From Achromobacter sp. Root83 (lineage in GTDB: Bacteria > Pseudomonadota > Gammaproteobacteria > Burkholderiales > Burkholderiaceae_B), in contig NZ_LMIU01000001.1 in the NCBI RefSeq assembly GCF_001428845.1, forward strand, positions 310,984 to 374,983: 64,000 nt of DNA, in the 5' to 3' direction. Below, piece by piece: positions 29,057 to 36,785 of the stretch. The position numbers and the translations under genes are program-made. Each line of letters opens with the position of its first letter. Positions within the stretch are counted from its first letter, which is position 1. The notes beneath the pieces were generated by a model. It was not told where the DNA came from, searched no databases, and worked only from the letters and a program-made list of their open reading frames with translations.

Positions 29057-29320
29057 ATGAATACTGGAGTGGGGATAATATTAATAGGTTTGGAATCGAT
29101 GTTTATTTCGTGGGTGATATTTGGAAAAAAGGAGTGTGAAACTAGACGGGATAAATTTATTTTTTGGTTGAAGTCAACCTTGGTGGCGACCGTAGTTTTA
29201 ATGATTTGGTTGTGGCACTGCAATCCCGATTTGGGTGTTTATTATGCTGCATTGATTTCTTTTTGTTGTGGGGGGTTTATGAACTTATGCCGATCATATG
29301 TAGGTCTAATGATCCCGTAG
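29057..29320 (+). CDS. Small membrane protein, second immunity candidate
   Basis: The 87-residue product has three likely membrane helices: MNTGVGIILIGLESMFISWV, STLVATVVLMIWLWH and VYYAALISFCCGGFMNL, joined by a basic loop (KKECETRRDKF). It follows the previous small membrane gene by 29 bases in the same AT-rich stretch. The ribosome-binding site is weak. It could be the true immunity protein, a second immunity component, or an orphan immunity gene left from a former C-terminal module. No family is recognised. Confidence 0.65.
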   Translation: MNTGVGIILIGLESMFISWVIFGKKECETRRDKFIFWLKSTLVATVVLMIWLWHCNPDLGVYYAALISFCCGGFMNLCRSYVGLMIP

Positions 29321-29440
29321 GTGGATTGAAATTAAGGTGTCAGGTCGCATTTTCTGCGATCAGGGAATGTGTGATATTAACTCGGCTACTTTGAGAGGGC
29401 GCGTGATTGCGGGGTTCGAATTCAATCAAATTGGACGGTT

Positions 29441-30121
29441 ATGTTCCAGTTAAAAATAACGGCCGTCCTGGTGGCTCTGCTGCTCTCTTCAGGCTGCTCA
29501 TTCATTACCGGCTCACCGCCCAAGGCGTTGTCAAGGAATCCCGAGCCACAGGAAATGATCAGCCCTGTGCTCATCTACACCTCCAATTGCGATTTCCAAA
29601 AGAAGATCGACGGCATTGGCCTCATAGGCGCCCGAACCGCCTATCCAGCGGCTTATGCCGGAGAGGCAGTATGTAAAGCGTTGAATGCCGAACTTCCGGG
29701 CGCGATGGATGCGGTTGGCGTCAAGGCAAAATTCAAGCTGCGCGAAGTAGATCCCAAGACCGCCAGACCGTTGACTATGAAAGAGGACGCTCGGGCCGTT
29801 GGCGCCAAGTACGTGATTGCATTGGGTGAACCCGGTGGATTTGACGGCTATCAGCAGTACGGACCTTCCGTGGGGCTTCATATCCGTCTTTATGACGCAG
29901 AGTCAGGCGAATACCGCGGATGGGCTGAAGTGGAGCATCCGATTTCGTTGCGCGATTTTTCCAATCGGGGACCAGCGGCGGCGGGGCAACGGATAGGGGC
30001 CGATATCGCGAATACGCTGGCTCGGACGATGCTGAAACGCTGCACTGAAGCGTATCCCTATCAATGCGCCAAGGTTGGGACATTTCGCCTGGCAGAGCCA
30101 AGGGACGCGTACGGAAGGTGA
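29441..30121 (+). CDS. Hypothetical lipoprotein of the TPS locus
   Basis: The 226-residue protein has a lipoprotein signal (MFQLKITAVLVALLLSSGC, Cys19). The mature protein has VLIYTSNCDFQKKI and VGAKYVIALGEPGGF stretches and a C-terminal TMLKRCTEAYPYQCAKV with two cysteines. I do not recognise the family. Base composition returns towards the chromosomal norm. Burkholderia bcp loci carry a small lipoprotein gene (bcpO) in their TPS operon, so an accessory role here is conceivable, but there is no sequence resemblance I can claim. A GGACGG sequence precedes the ATG. Confidence 0.7.
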   Translation: MFQLKITAVLVALLLSSGCSFITGSPPKALSRNPEPQEMISPVLIYTSNCDFQKKIDGIGLIGARTAYPAAYAGEAVCKALNAELPGAMDAVGVKAKFKLREVDPKTARPLTMKEDARAVGAKYVIALGEPGGFDGYQQYGPSVGLHIRLYDAESGEYRGWAEVEHPISLRDFSNRGPAAAGQRIGADIANTLARTMLKRCTEAYPYQCAKVGTFRLAEPRDAYGR

Positions 30122-30180
30122 GCGGTTGCTGCGGTTGGGCGAAAATTCGCTTATCGATGTAGCTGCCTAAATCATGCTGT

Positions 30181-30300
30181 ATTTCTGGCGATGTCGCTGC
30201 TTGGGCTACGTTGGCTGGGAATGCGGTCGTTGCTACAGGAGCAACCCCAGTTGGCGGGGTAAGCAGCATATTCGAACAGTTGGTGCGGCCAAATTGGAGA
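30181..30300 (+). repeat. Direct repeat copy 1: effector C-terminal tail remnant
   Basis: This 120-base unit recurs at 30656-30775 with roughly 15 differences. Read in frame it gives SGDVAAWATLAGN then VVATGATPVGGVSSIFEQLVRPN, a glycine-rich tail like the end of TPS effector C-terminal domains. It has no start or upstream reading frame, so it is a fragment. Confidence 0.75.
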
Positions 30301-30371
30301 AAAGAAATGGCCGGCAGGACCAAGATACCGTCTTGGTCGTCAACTGGTCGGACGTAGTCAGGTCGGCAGCG

Positions 30372-30640
30372 CGAACGGTTTTGAGGGTGCCAAAGCACGG
30401 ATGCACCAGCTTTCTAATAGCCGTGCCCAGCGTGGCCATTCTGCTCTTGCCCGCCCGCACCAGGCGCGCATAAAGGGCGCGGATATGGGGGCGACGGATG
30501 ATAACGATGGCGGCCATGTAAAACATGGCACGCACCCCAGAAGGGCCAGTCTTTGACAGGTGCGCGCGGCCATTGAGGCTGTTGCCTGACTGAAGGAGCA
30601 CGGCACTAGGCCCCAGGCGACTCGGGCCGCTGAAAACGCC
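30372..30640 (-). mobile_element. IS110-family transposase remnant (C-terminal part)
   Basis: On the minus strand this encodes LLQSGNSLNGRAHLSKTGP followed by VRAMFYMAAIVIIRRPHIRALYARLV and MATLGTAIRKLVHPCFGTLKT. This is the C-terminal Transposase_20 domain of IS110/IS116-type transposases. The N-terminal catalytic half is missing and the start of this piece is out of frame, so it is dead. It sits between two copies of a 120-base direct repeat. Confidence 0.75.
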
Positions 30641-30655
30641 GCGTACATATCCAGC

Positions 30656-30775
30656 ATTTCCGGCGATATCGCTGCTTAGGCTACGTTGGCCGGAAATCCG
30701 GTCGTGGCTACAGGCGCAACCGCAGTTGGCGGGGTGAGCAGTCTATTCGAACAGTTGGTGCGGCCAAATCGGAGG
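30656..30775 (+). repeat. Direct repeat copy 2: effector C-terminal tail remnant
   Basis: This is the second copy of the 120-base unit. It encodes SGDIAA, an in-frame TAG, ATLAGNPVVATGAT and AVGGVSSLFEQLVRPN. The stop codon shows that it is not expressed as part of a protein. It leads into the broken type-17 toxin module. Confidence 0.75.
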
Positions 30776-31185
30776 TGGGTCTTGCTGGGGCTTCGGGGAT
30801 TGGTGGGGCAATTGGCGAAAACGGCGTAAAAGGAGGGGCGGAAAAAACGAAGCCAATAATGTGGCCGGCAGCAATGCGCGCTTCGATGCTCAGGACTTTA
30901 ATGGCGAAATGCTCGGGGCAAGAGGGTGCAGACGTCCAGTACGACCCTGTGCAAGGGGGCAGGGAGTGAGCGCATTGACGTTGAGAATCCTAACCCCGGA
31001 GTAAGAGCAGGGCAGATTCACTATCAAGGTAATGAGGGAAAAAATACTATTATGACCCGAATCAGAACGTCTTCTTTGATAGCGAAAATGATGTTCTAGC
31101 TCCGAAATCCGTTCAAAAATTACTGGATAATGAGTCTTTCTCTCGTGCTGTTGAGAAGGCTCTTTATGGATACTTGGGGGGTAAG
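30776..31185 (+). pseudogene. Frameshifted toxin module, polymorphic toxin type 17-like
   Basis: Three frames must be joined to read it. The first gives GASGIGGAIGENGVKGGAEK. After a shift comes NARFDAQDFNGEML. After another shift near 30930 comes GSERIDVENPNPGVRAGQIH, and after one more near 31045 YYYDPNQNVFFDSEND followed by LAPKSVQKLLDNESFSRAVE and YGYLGG. The RIDVENPNPG...GQIHYQ...YDP...PKSV.KLL pattern is what I recall of the polymorphic toxin type 17 (Ntox17) C-terminal domain of secreted toxins. There is no start codon or secretion domain, so it is a displaced C-terminal cassette. At the 3' end the frame runs on into the next gene with no stop. Confidence 0.65.
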
Positions 31186-31206
31186 GTGATATTTTTGAAT
31201 AAAAGT

Positions 31207-31721
31207 ATGAAGAGTCGCGTGCTTGGCGAATTGGCAGGGATGGCGGATTACCCTCCTTTGCCGGTGGGTTTGAAGAACATTGTTGATGATGGATTCATAA
31301 AAAAAAGTGAGTGCTATTTTTTTAAAAGCTTTATGTTCGATGGAACGAAATTGACTGTGGATCTCGTGCGACAGAGGTTGGGGATTTTGTTGGGTATGAG
31401 ATTTCAAAAAACACGATACACATTGATGACTTTGCGAGCGCGCGAAGCCTGAGTGTAGGACTGGCATTCTGCCGAGAGTTCTCAAAACGTTGGGCCGCAT
31501 GGATTCAGATGCCTTGCAAACTAGTTCTTGCGGCAAAAGAAGACGAATTTGGTGAGAATACGACCTTCAGGTTCTATGTGCCAAGAGTAGGTGAAGAATA
31601 TATGGACTTTGCAAATATAAATGGTTTGGACGAAGCTATTATGGCTGCCGATGTGCTGCCCGGAAGTGATATCGATATTTTGAGTTCTGAAAGAATCTTC
31701 ATCCTCGCAGGATCGCAATAG
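31207..31721 (+). pseudogene. Frameshifted immunity gene paired with the type 17-like toxin
   Basis: The first frame reads MKSRVLGELAGMADYPPLPV and continues to about 31375, where one frameshift moves it to GDFVGYEISKNTIHIDDFAS and on to DALPGSD-like acidic sequence ending FILAGSQ at 31721. Joined, it would be a soluble acidic protein of about 170 residues, right after the toxin remnant, as expected for an immunity protein. The DNA is AT-rich like other immunity genes here. The family is not recognised; the pairing is inferred from position. Confidence 0.55.
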
Positions 31722-31839
31722 GTCAAGTTGGCTAACTAAAATTTCTCGAACAGGCAATAATCGTTTCAACTTCGGATGGGTTTTACTCCCTAAGGGACAG
31801 CCCAGCGCTTCTCGGTCCCGATAACTATTCAGTACCTCG

Positions 31840-32235
31840 CTGCAGACGGAATTCCACGAGATCAAGCAGACCGGGTTGACCCCTACCGCCAGCACTCCCA
31901 TCGTCGATGCCGCACAGACCGGCGGGCGCATGGGGGACGCGGCGGGCAAGACGGACAACGCCGTCATGAAGGGCTTGGCCGGCGCAACGATGGCGCTGGC
32001 TGCGGTCAACGCGTACGACGCCGTGCAAAGTGCGGCAAACGCCAAAGACGCCACACAGATCGACAAGGTCGGCGGCGTCAGCATCAAGCTCAGCCGGGGC
32101 ACCAGCAAGAGCAGCAGCACCACCGACCGCAATGCGTCCAACGCTTTCGGCTCGACCATCGCCGCCGGCAATGACCTGACGATCGTCGCGCAAGGGGCGG
32201 GTAAGGACTCGGACATCACTGTCACGGGCAGCATC
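31840..32235 (+). pseudogene. Fragment of a second FhaB/CdiA-type effector body
   Basis: The frame reads LQTEFHEIKQTGLTPTAS, then NAYDAVQSAANAKDATQID, VSIKLSRGTSKSSS and NAFGSTIAAGNDLTIVAQGA. It parallels the intact effector around 26210-26590 (QHEYHELKQSG ... VQANRMMDAAK ... ISMGASKS ... AFGSSVMAGGNVSIVALGE) but is clearly diverged. It therefore comes from a different effector allele, cut at both ends, not from a recent duplication. Confidence 0.75.
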
Positions 32236-32347
32236 AAAAATAGACTTTGTCAGCTGCACATATACGGAGTCCGGCGTCCAAGATTAGGTGCTCGCTTGAC
32301 TGGCGTATCGATAAATATCTCAGACAATATGCTCGGGCGCTTCCTCC

Positions 32348-32665
32348 TTGGTCAATAGCGAGGCTGCGGGCCTGGCTCCTAATATGACACTACTAGGCCA
32401 TTTTCATCAGGCTATGCAAGCGGTCGATAATGCTGCCTTAGTATCGACTTGGGCTGGTAAGGCTGCGGCTAACGCGACGTTGACGGGCAAATCTCAGGTA
32501 GTAGCCGGAGCTTCCTCAGTAGGATTGGCTGCAAGTTTATTCGAACAAATGGTTCGACCAAACTACAATAATGTGACAAATGACTCGTTGGTTGATGGCG
32601 TTGTTGGACTCGCATCCGCTCGTGTTCCCATACTATCTCCCCTATATACAGGGACAGGGGATTAG
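32348..32665 (+). pseudogene. Third effector C-terminal tail fragment
   Basis: The open frame gives MTLLGHFHQAMQAVDNAA, STWAGKAAANATLTGKSQ, VVAGASSVGLAASLFEQMVRPN and ends PLYTGTGD. The FEQMVRPN stretch matches the tail encoded by the two direct repeats upstream at protein level. There is no secretion domain and no convincing start, so this is a displaced C-terminal end. It is followed 50 bases later by a small membrane protein gene, repeating the tail-plus-membrane-protein arrangement of the intact effector. Confidence 0.6.
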
Positions 32666-32715
32666 GTTAAGAGTAATAATTATTTTGGTTATCCAGTTTT
32701 TAAATACATACTTAT

Positions 32716-32943
32716 ATGTTAATTAAAAATAGAAATTTCCATCCTGTTGTTCGGTTTGTCCTTGTTGTGGGCGGGATTGGGATTGCCTACCTGGGGTCAT
32801 GGCTGGCATCTTACTGGGTAGGGCTTCTTGGGGTAGTGATTTGCGGCATTGGTGGATACGCTTCTAGAGCTAGTGCCGTCGGGATAAACCCGTTCCAAGA
32901 AAGTGGAAAAAAAATAAACACAGATAAATATGACCGGCTCTGA
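32716..32943 (+). CDS. Small membrane protein, orphan immunity candidate
   Basis: The 75-residue product has two adjacent hydrophobic segments (FVLVVGGIGIAYLGSWLASY and VGLLGVVICGIGGYAS) and a hydrophilic tail ending NTDKYDRL. It appears intact, with an ATG in an AT-rich context but no strong ribosome-binding site. It lies directly after a broken effector tail and before an IS3 remnant. By position it is a leftover immunity gene for a membrane-acting toxin end; it may still protect against neighbours that deploy that toxin. No family is recognised. Confidence 0.6.
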   Translation: MLIKNRNFHPVVRFVLVVGGIGIAYLGSWLASYWVGLLGVVICGIGGYASRASAVGINPFQESGKKINTDKYDRL

Positions 32944-33001
32944 GAATTTCGTATCACTGGCTATTTGAAAGAAATAGCTTCCAACGAGAGAAGGAAGCGA
33001 G

Positions 33002-33565
33002 ATGAAGAAGGCAAGGTACAACGAAAAGCAGAGTGTGCGGACATTGCGCGAGGCCGACCGAGATGCGGTGGCCGAAGTGGCTAACCGGCATAGCGTGAGC
33101 GAGTAGAGCATCTATGGCTGGGGCAAGCGGTTCGGGGAGTTTGACGTGGACGAGGTGCGCCGGCTCAAGGCAGCCGAGACCGAGAACGCGCGGCTGCGCA
33201 AGTTGCGGGGCGAGCGGGACCTGGAGATCGAGGTGATGAAGGAGGTCAATCGCCGAAAGTCGTGAGCGTACAGGTTCGGCAGAAGCGGGCCCGTCTGGCT
33301 TGCTGCTGGGGGTGTCCTAGCGCCGGGCCTGTACGCTGTATGAGGTGTCCCGTTCGGGGTTGCATATGAGCCAATTAAGGCGAGCACGGACGCGCCGGTG
33401 GTGGCAAAGATGAAAGCGCTCTTGGCCCAGTATCCGCGGCATGGTTATCGCGGGATTAGCATATTTCTGGCCCGGGAGGGGCAGACGATGAGCATGTTCC
33501 GAGTGTGGCGGGGGGGACGTGGCGGGGCTGCAAGTGCCCCGTAAACGGCCTCGGCGCCGCATGGC
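33002..33565 (+). mobile_element. IS3-family (IS407-like) insertion sequence remnant
   Basis: The orfA part (33002-33265) reads MKKARYNEKQSVRTLREADR, an in-frame TAG at 33104-33106, then IYGWGKRFGEFDVDEVRRLK and ERDLEIEVMKEVNRRKS; this is an IS3-group OrfA with a leucine-zipper tail. The orfB part follows in broken frames and shows LLAQYPRHGYRGISIFLARE and AGLQVPRKRPRRRMA, the N-terminal HTH_21 part of OrfB. The DDE catalytic core is absent. The element is dead. It joins directly to effector-derived sequence at about 33565. Confidence 0.8.
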
Positions 33566-34538
33566 AGCCAACAGTATGCTGCAAATGGTCTCGGGGGACG
33601 AGACCAACAAACTTGGAGCCGTAGAAAAGGACCAGCGAGTCAACCTGCTCGTTTCGATCCTAGCGCGCATCGCCGGCACACTCTCTCCGGAGCAAGCGGC
33701 GACGATCGCGACCGTGGTTCGCCTCGAAGCGTAAAACAGCACGCTCAAGGATCATACACAGGTTCATTCGCCAAGTTTGACGATAAAGTCAACGAACTGG
33801 CGGCATGTGTTGGCGACAGATCATGTCAGACTGCTGCGGGCCATTTCGAGGGGTGGATCAATGTAATGATGAACAAGATCTGCCCGCGTGCGGAAGCGAT
33901 ACGGCTTACATACAAAACAAGCTGCTCGAGCGCGATGTCTACGTAGCTGGACTCACGACATCCACCAGTCGATTAAGTGATCCATTAATAGCTGGAATGG
34001 ATTTGCTGGATTCGCGCAATCTGGGCGGAACCTATGATTGGCTGCAACTGAAGGATGCTCTTGTGCGCTTTCAGTCGGGAGCACCCGACTACACGAGTGA
34101 AGTGGATCGTGTTGTAGTTGAGTCTATGCTGTTGTCGCCTGTAGTATTTGCGGCGGTGAAGGGATTGTCTCCGCTGGATAGTGACGGTGGCGGAGGCACA
34201 GGGCCGAAAAAGCCGGGAAATACGGGAGGCGGGCAGAACGTAAACGGAATATTGTTGACGGAAGCCAGGGCAACTAAAATATTCGGTTCTCGAGAAGGAC
34301 ATGTCATGGATACACCGGAAAATCGAGAATTATGGCTGGTGTCGCGAATTATCCTTCATCGGTCATGGGTCCAGATAAATTCGGTTCAACGTGGTCAGCA
34401 AAAATTCAGTCAGATGGTTCTCAAGTTTGGGTTCAAACTCGAAATGGGCAGATATGGAACGGGGGGGTGAATAAGGTTCCTTTGTCATGCAATCCGGAAA
34501 CGGGTCTTGCCGCGATAAATAAACCAAGATGGAAATAA
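33566..34538 (+). pseudogene. Broken effector pretoxin/toxin cassette
   Basis: Starting right after the IS3 remnant, the frame gives RVNLLVSILARIAGTLSPEQ and IATVVRLEA, a pretoxin-type segment, then a stop. A shifted frame gives SYTGSFAKFDDKVNELAACV. A third (33805-34470) runs from a spurious start to GHVMDTPENREL. After one more shift near 34330 come AGVANYPSSVMG, FGSTWSAKIQSDGSQVWVQT and RNGQIWNGGVNKVP, ending at 34538. The GH...DT..NR...W...RNG.I.NGG ending resembles RNase-like toxin C-termini of CdiA/RHS proteins as I remember them; the exact family is uncertain. Several frameshifts make it a pseudogene. Confidence 0.6.
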
Positions 34539-34783
34539 TGGAAGCGCAAACGCTGAATATTGAGCAAGCATATCGTGCGATGTTTTATTTTTTGGAAAAG
34601 GAATATGAAAGAACCAAGGCGGACGAGATAGGAGGTTTGCTTAGTTTCTTAGCTTGGGAAACGACGGGTGGGCACGGACCGGCAGATCCCGGAGCGTGGG
34701 AGGATTGGGAGGTGGCAGTCACAGCGGCGTTGGCGATAGCAGACAACGCTGCCCCTAATCGCACTATTTCTGATTTGCCTTAA
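34538..34783 (+). CDS. Immunity-like protein of the last toxin cassette
   Basis: The 81-residue acidic protein starts at an ATG overlapping the toxin stop (TAATG), the usual coupling for toxin/immunity pairs; an ATG nine bases earlier is an alternative. It reads LNIEQAYRAMFYFLEKEYER, then DEIGGLLSFLAWET and ADPGAWEDWEVAV. This resembles a common family of small soluble proteins (AY.AM..FLE..Y.R...DEIG.LL ... DP..W.DW) found beside polymorphic toxins. It looks intact even though its toxin is broken. An immunity role fits but was not tested. Confidence 0.65.
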   Translation: MEAQTLNIEQAYRAMFYFLEKEYERTKADEIGGLLSFLAWETTGGHGPADPGAWEDWEVAVTAALAIADNAAPNRTISDLP

Positions 34784-35050
34784 AAATTAATCTGAAATTC
34801 GTCCTGCATAAAAAAATTTCGCCAGAAAACTGACATCCGCATTTACGCTCGATATTATCTAGTATCCGGAAATAGAGCCGTGAGTAAATAAGTTGTCAGG
34901 CTAAGCCAGCCCGGATTTTCCGAACAGCTCCATTAGGCAAACTCACACCCCTACATTTCTCCCGTCTTCACCCGTAAACCATAGATTGATGGTGTGTTCT
35001 GCGGCACCCCGTACAGCCCGCAGTCCCGGAATAGAAACGGACCTCCTCGC

Positions 35051-36781
35051 ATGATTATCGGTATCGACCTTGGCACGACGAACAGCCTGGTTGCGGTGTG
35101 GCAGGACGGCAAATCGCGACTTGTGCCTAATCCCTTGGGTAGCTACCTGACGCCGTCGTGCGTCAGTTTGGATGAGGACGGCAGCGTGCTGGTGGGCGAG
35201 GCGGCGCGCGAACGCCTTCAGACCCATCCCGAGCGTACGGCCGCGCTGTTCAAGCGGCATATGGGCAGCGACAAGTCGTTCGCGCTGGGCGGGAAGGACT
35301 TCCGGGCGGAAGAGCTGTCGTCATTGGTGCTGCGCGCCCTGAAAGCGGACGCTGAGGCGATGTTGGGACATGCGGTCACTGAGGCCGTGATCAGCGTGCC
35401 TGCGTATTTTTCCGATGGGCAGCGCAAGGCCACGCGAGACGCGGGGGAACTGGCCGGCCTGAAGGTGGAGCGCCTGGTCAACGAGCCGACCGCCGCGGCC
35501 TTGGCTTACGGTCTTCATCAAAGCGAGGACGAAACCCAGTTCCTGGTTTTCGACCTGGGCGGCGGCACGTTCGATGTGTCGGTGCTGGAACTGTTTGAAG
35601 GCGTGATGGAGGTGCGCGCCACCGCCGGCGATAATTTCCTGGGCGGGGAAGATTTCGTCACCGAGATTGTCCAGAAATTCTTCGATACCCACGCGCTTCC
35701 GGCCGCGGTGCGTGAAGATCGGCGCTTCATGCAGCAGCTATTGGCGCAGGCCGAGAGCGCCAAACGGCAGTTGTCGGCGCAGCCGGAAGCGCGCATGGCT
35801 GTGCGCTGGCAGGACGAGGAATACGCGCTGGAACTGAGCCAGGAGCTGTTTGCACAATTGAGCGCGCCGTTGCTGGCGCGCTTGCGCATGCCGGTGGAAC
35901 GTTCGCTGCGGGACGCGAACATCAAGAGTGCGGATATCGCGACAGTGGTGTTGGCCGGTGGCGCCACGCGCATGCCGCTGGTGCGCCAACTGGTTACGCG
36001 TATGTTCGGCCGTTTTCCCAATGCGGAGATGGATCCGGATCTGGTCGTGGCGGCGGGCGCCGCGGTGATGGCGGGCCTGAAGATGAAAGACCAGGCCCTT
36101 GAAGAGATCGTCATGACCGACGTGTGTCCGTACACGCTCGGGATCAGCACGGTTCGCACCCTGGGGGCCGGCCAGCATCTGCCGGGTCAGTTTTCCCCGA
36201 TTATCGAACGCAATACCATCGTGCCGGTCAGCCGGCAGGAAACCTACTTCCCGGTCGAGGACGGCCAGAGCGAGGTCGAGCTGCAGATCTATCAGGGCGA
36301 GTCGCGCCTGGTGCGCGACAACATTCTGCTTGGCACCTTGCGGGTGCCGCTGCCCCGCGGCGCGCGCGCAGAGTCCGCGTTCGACGTGCGCTTCACCTAC
36401 GACGTGAACGGTCTGCTGGAGGTCGAGGCCGTGCTGCAGCGCGGCGGGCCCGCGCAGCGAACGGTAATCCAGGGCGGCGGCGCGCAGATGAGCGACGCGG
36501 ATATTCAGCGCCGCCTGGCGGAGTTGGCCGAGCTGAAGATCCATCCACGGGAACACGCGGTCAACCGGTTGCTGCTCGCGCAGGCCGAACGCGTCTATCA
36601 AATGACGCGCGGCGGCGACCGCGAGATACTTGCTGGTGAAATACTGCTGTTCGAGCGGGCGTTGGCGACGCAGGAAGAGCGAACCGTCGCGCGCGGCCGC
36701 GAGCAGCTGCGGCGCGTGGTTGACATCCTGGAGCGGGCTGCCGTGTTTGCACCGGGCTTCGAGCCCGCGGACGGGGAGTAG
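35051..36781 (+). CDS. hscC: Hsp70-family chaperone, HscC type
   Basis: The 576-residue protein has all Hsp70 ATPase signatures: IGIDLGTTNSLVAVW at the start, VFDLGGGTFDVSVLE, and VVLAGGATRMPLV. The substrate-binding domain follows from about residue 375 (TVRTLGAGQ..., NTIVPVSRQETYF). The lid is short and there is no DnaK-like acidic tail; the length is close to E. coli HscC (556). The start at ATG 35051 puts the family start MIIGIDLG at residue 1. The next gene begins four bases after the stop and encodes a J-like protein, as in HscC loci. It acts in the cytoplasm, probably on specialised clients. Confidence 0.88.
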   Translation: MIIGIDLGTTNSLVAVWQDGKSRLVPNPLGSYLTPSCVSLDEDGSVLVGEAARERLQTHPERTAALFKRHMGSDKSFALGGKDFRAEELSSLVLRALKADAEAMLGHAVTEAVISVPAYFSDGQRKATRDAGELAGLKVERLVNEPTAAALAYGLHQSEDETQFLVFDLGGGTFDVSVLELFEGVMEVRATAGDNFLGGEDFVTEIVQKFFDTHALPAAVREDRRFMQQLLAQAESAKRQLSAQPEARMAVRWQDEEYALELSQELFAQLSAPLLARLRMPVERSLRDANIKSADIATVVLAGGATRMPLVRQLVTRMFGRFPNAEMDPDLVVAAGAAVMAGLKMKDQALEEIVMTDVCPYTLGISTVRTLGAGQHLPGQFSPIIERNTIVPVSRQETYFPVEDGQSEVELQIYQGESRLVRDNILLGTLRVPLPRGARAESAFDVRFTYDVNGLLEVEAVLQRGGPAQRTVIQGGGAQMSDADIQRRLAELAELKIHPREHAVNRLLLAQAERVYQMTRGGDREILAGEILLFERALATQEERTVARGREQLRRVVDILERAAVFAPGFEPADGE

Positions 36782-36785
36782 ATCC

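Noticed and set aside
29410-29428. tRNA T-loop-like GGTTCGAATTC
   Set aside because: The flanking bases do not form a T-stem, and no acceptor or anticodon arm can be built.
30776-30969. A separate small gene of about 64 residues
   Set aside because: Its frame is part of the broken toxin module and changes frame within it; there is no ribosome-binding site.
31840-32235. Recent duplication of the intact effector
   Set aside because: The match is visible only at protein level with many differences, so a different allele is the better explanation.
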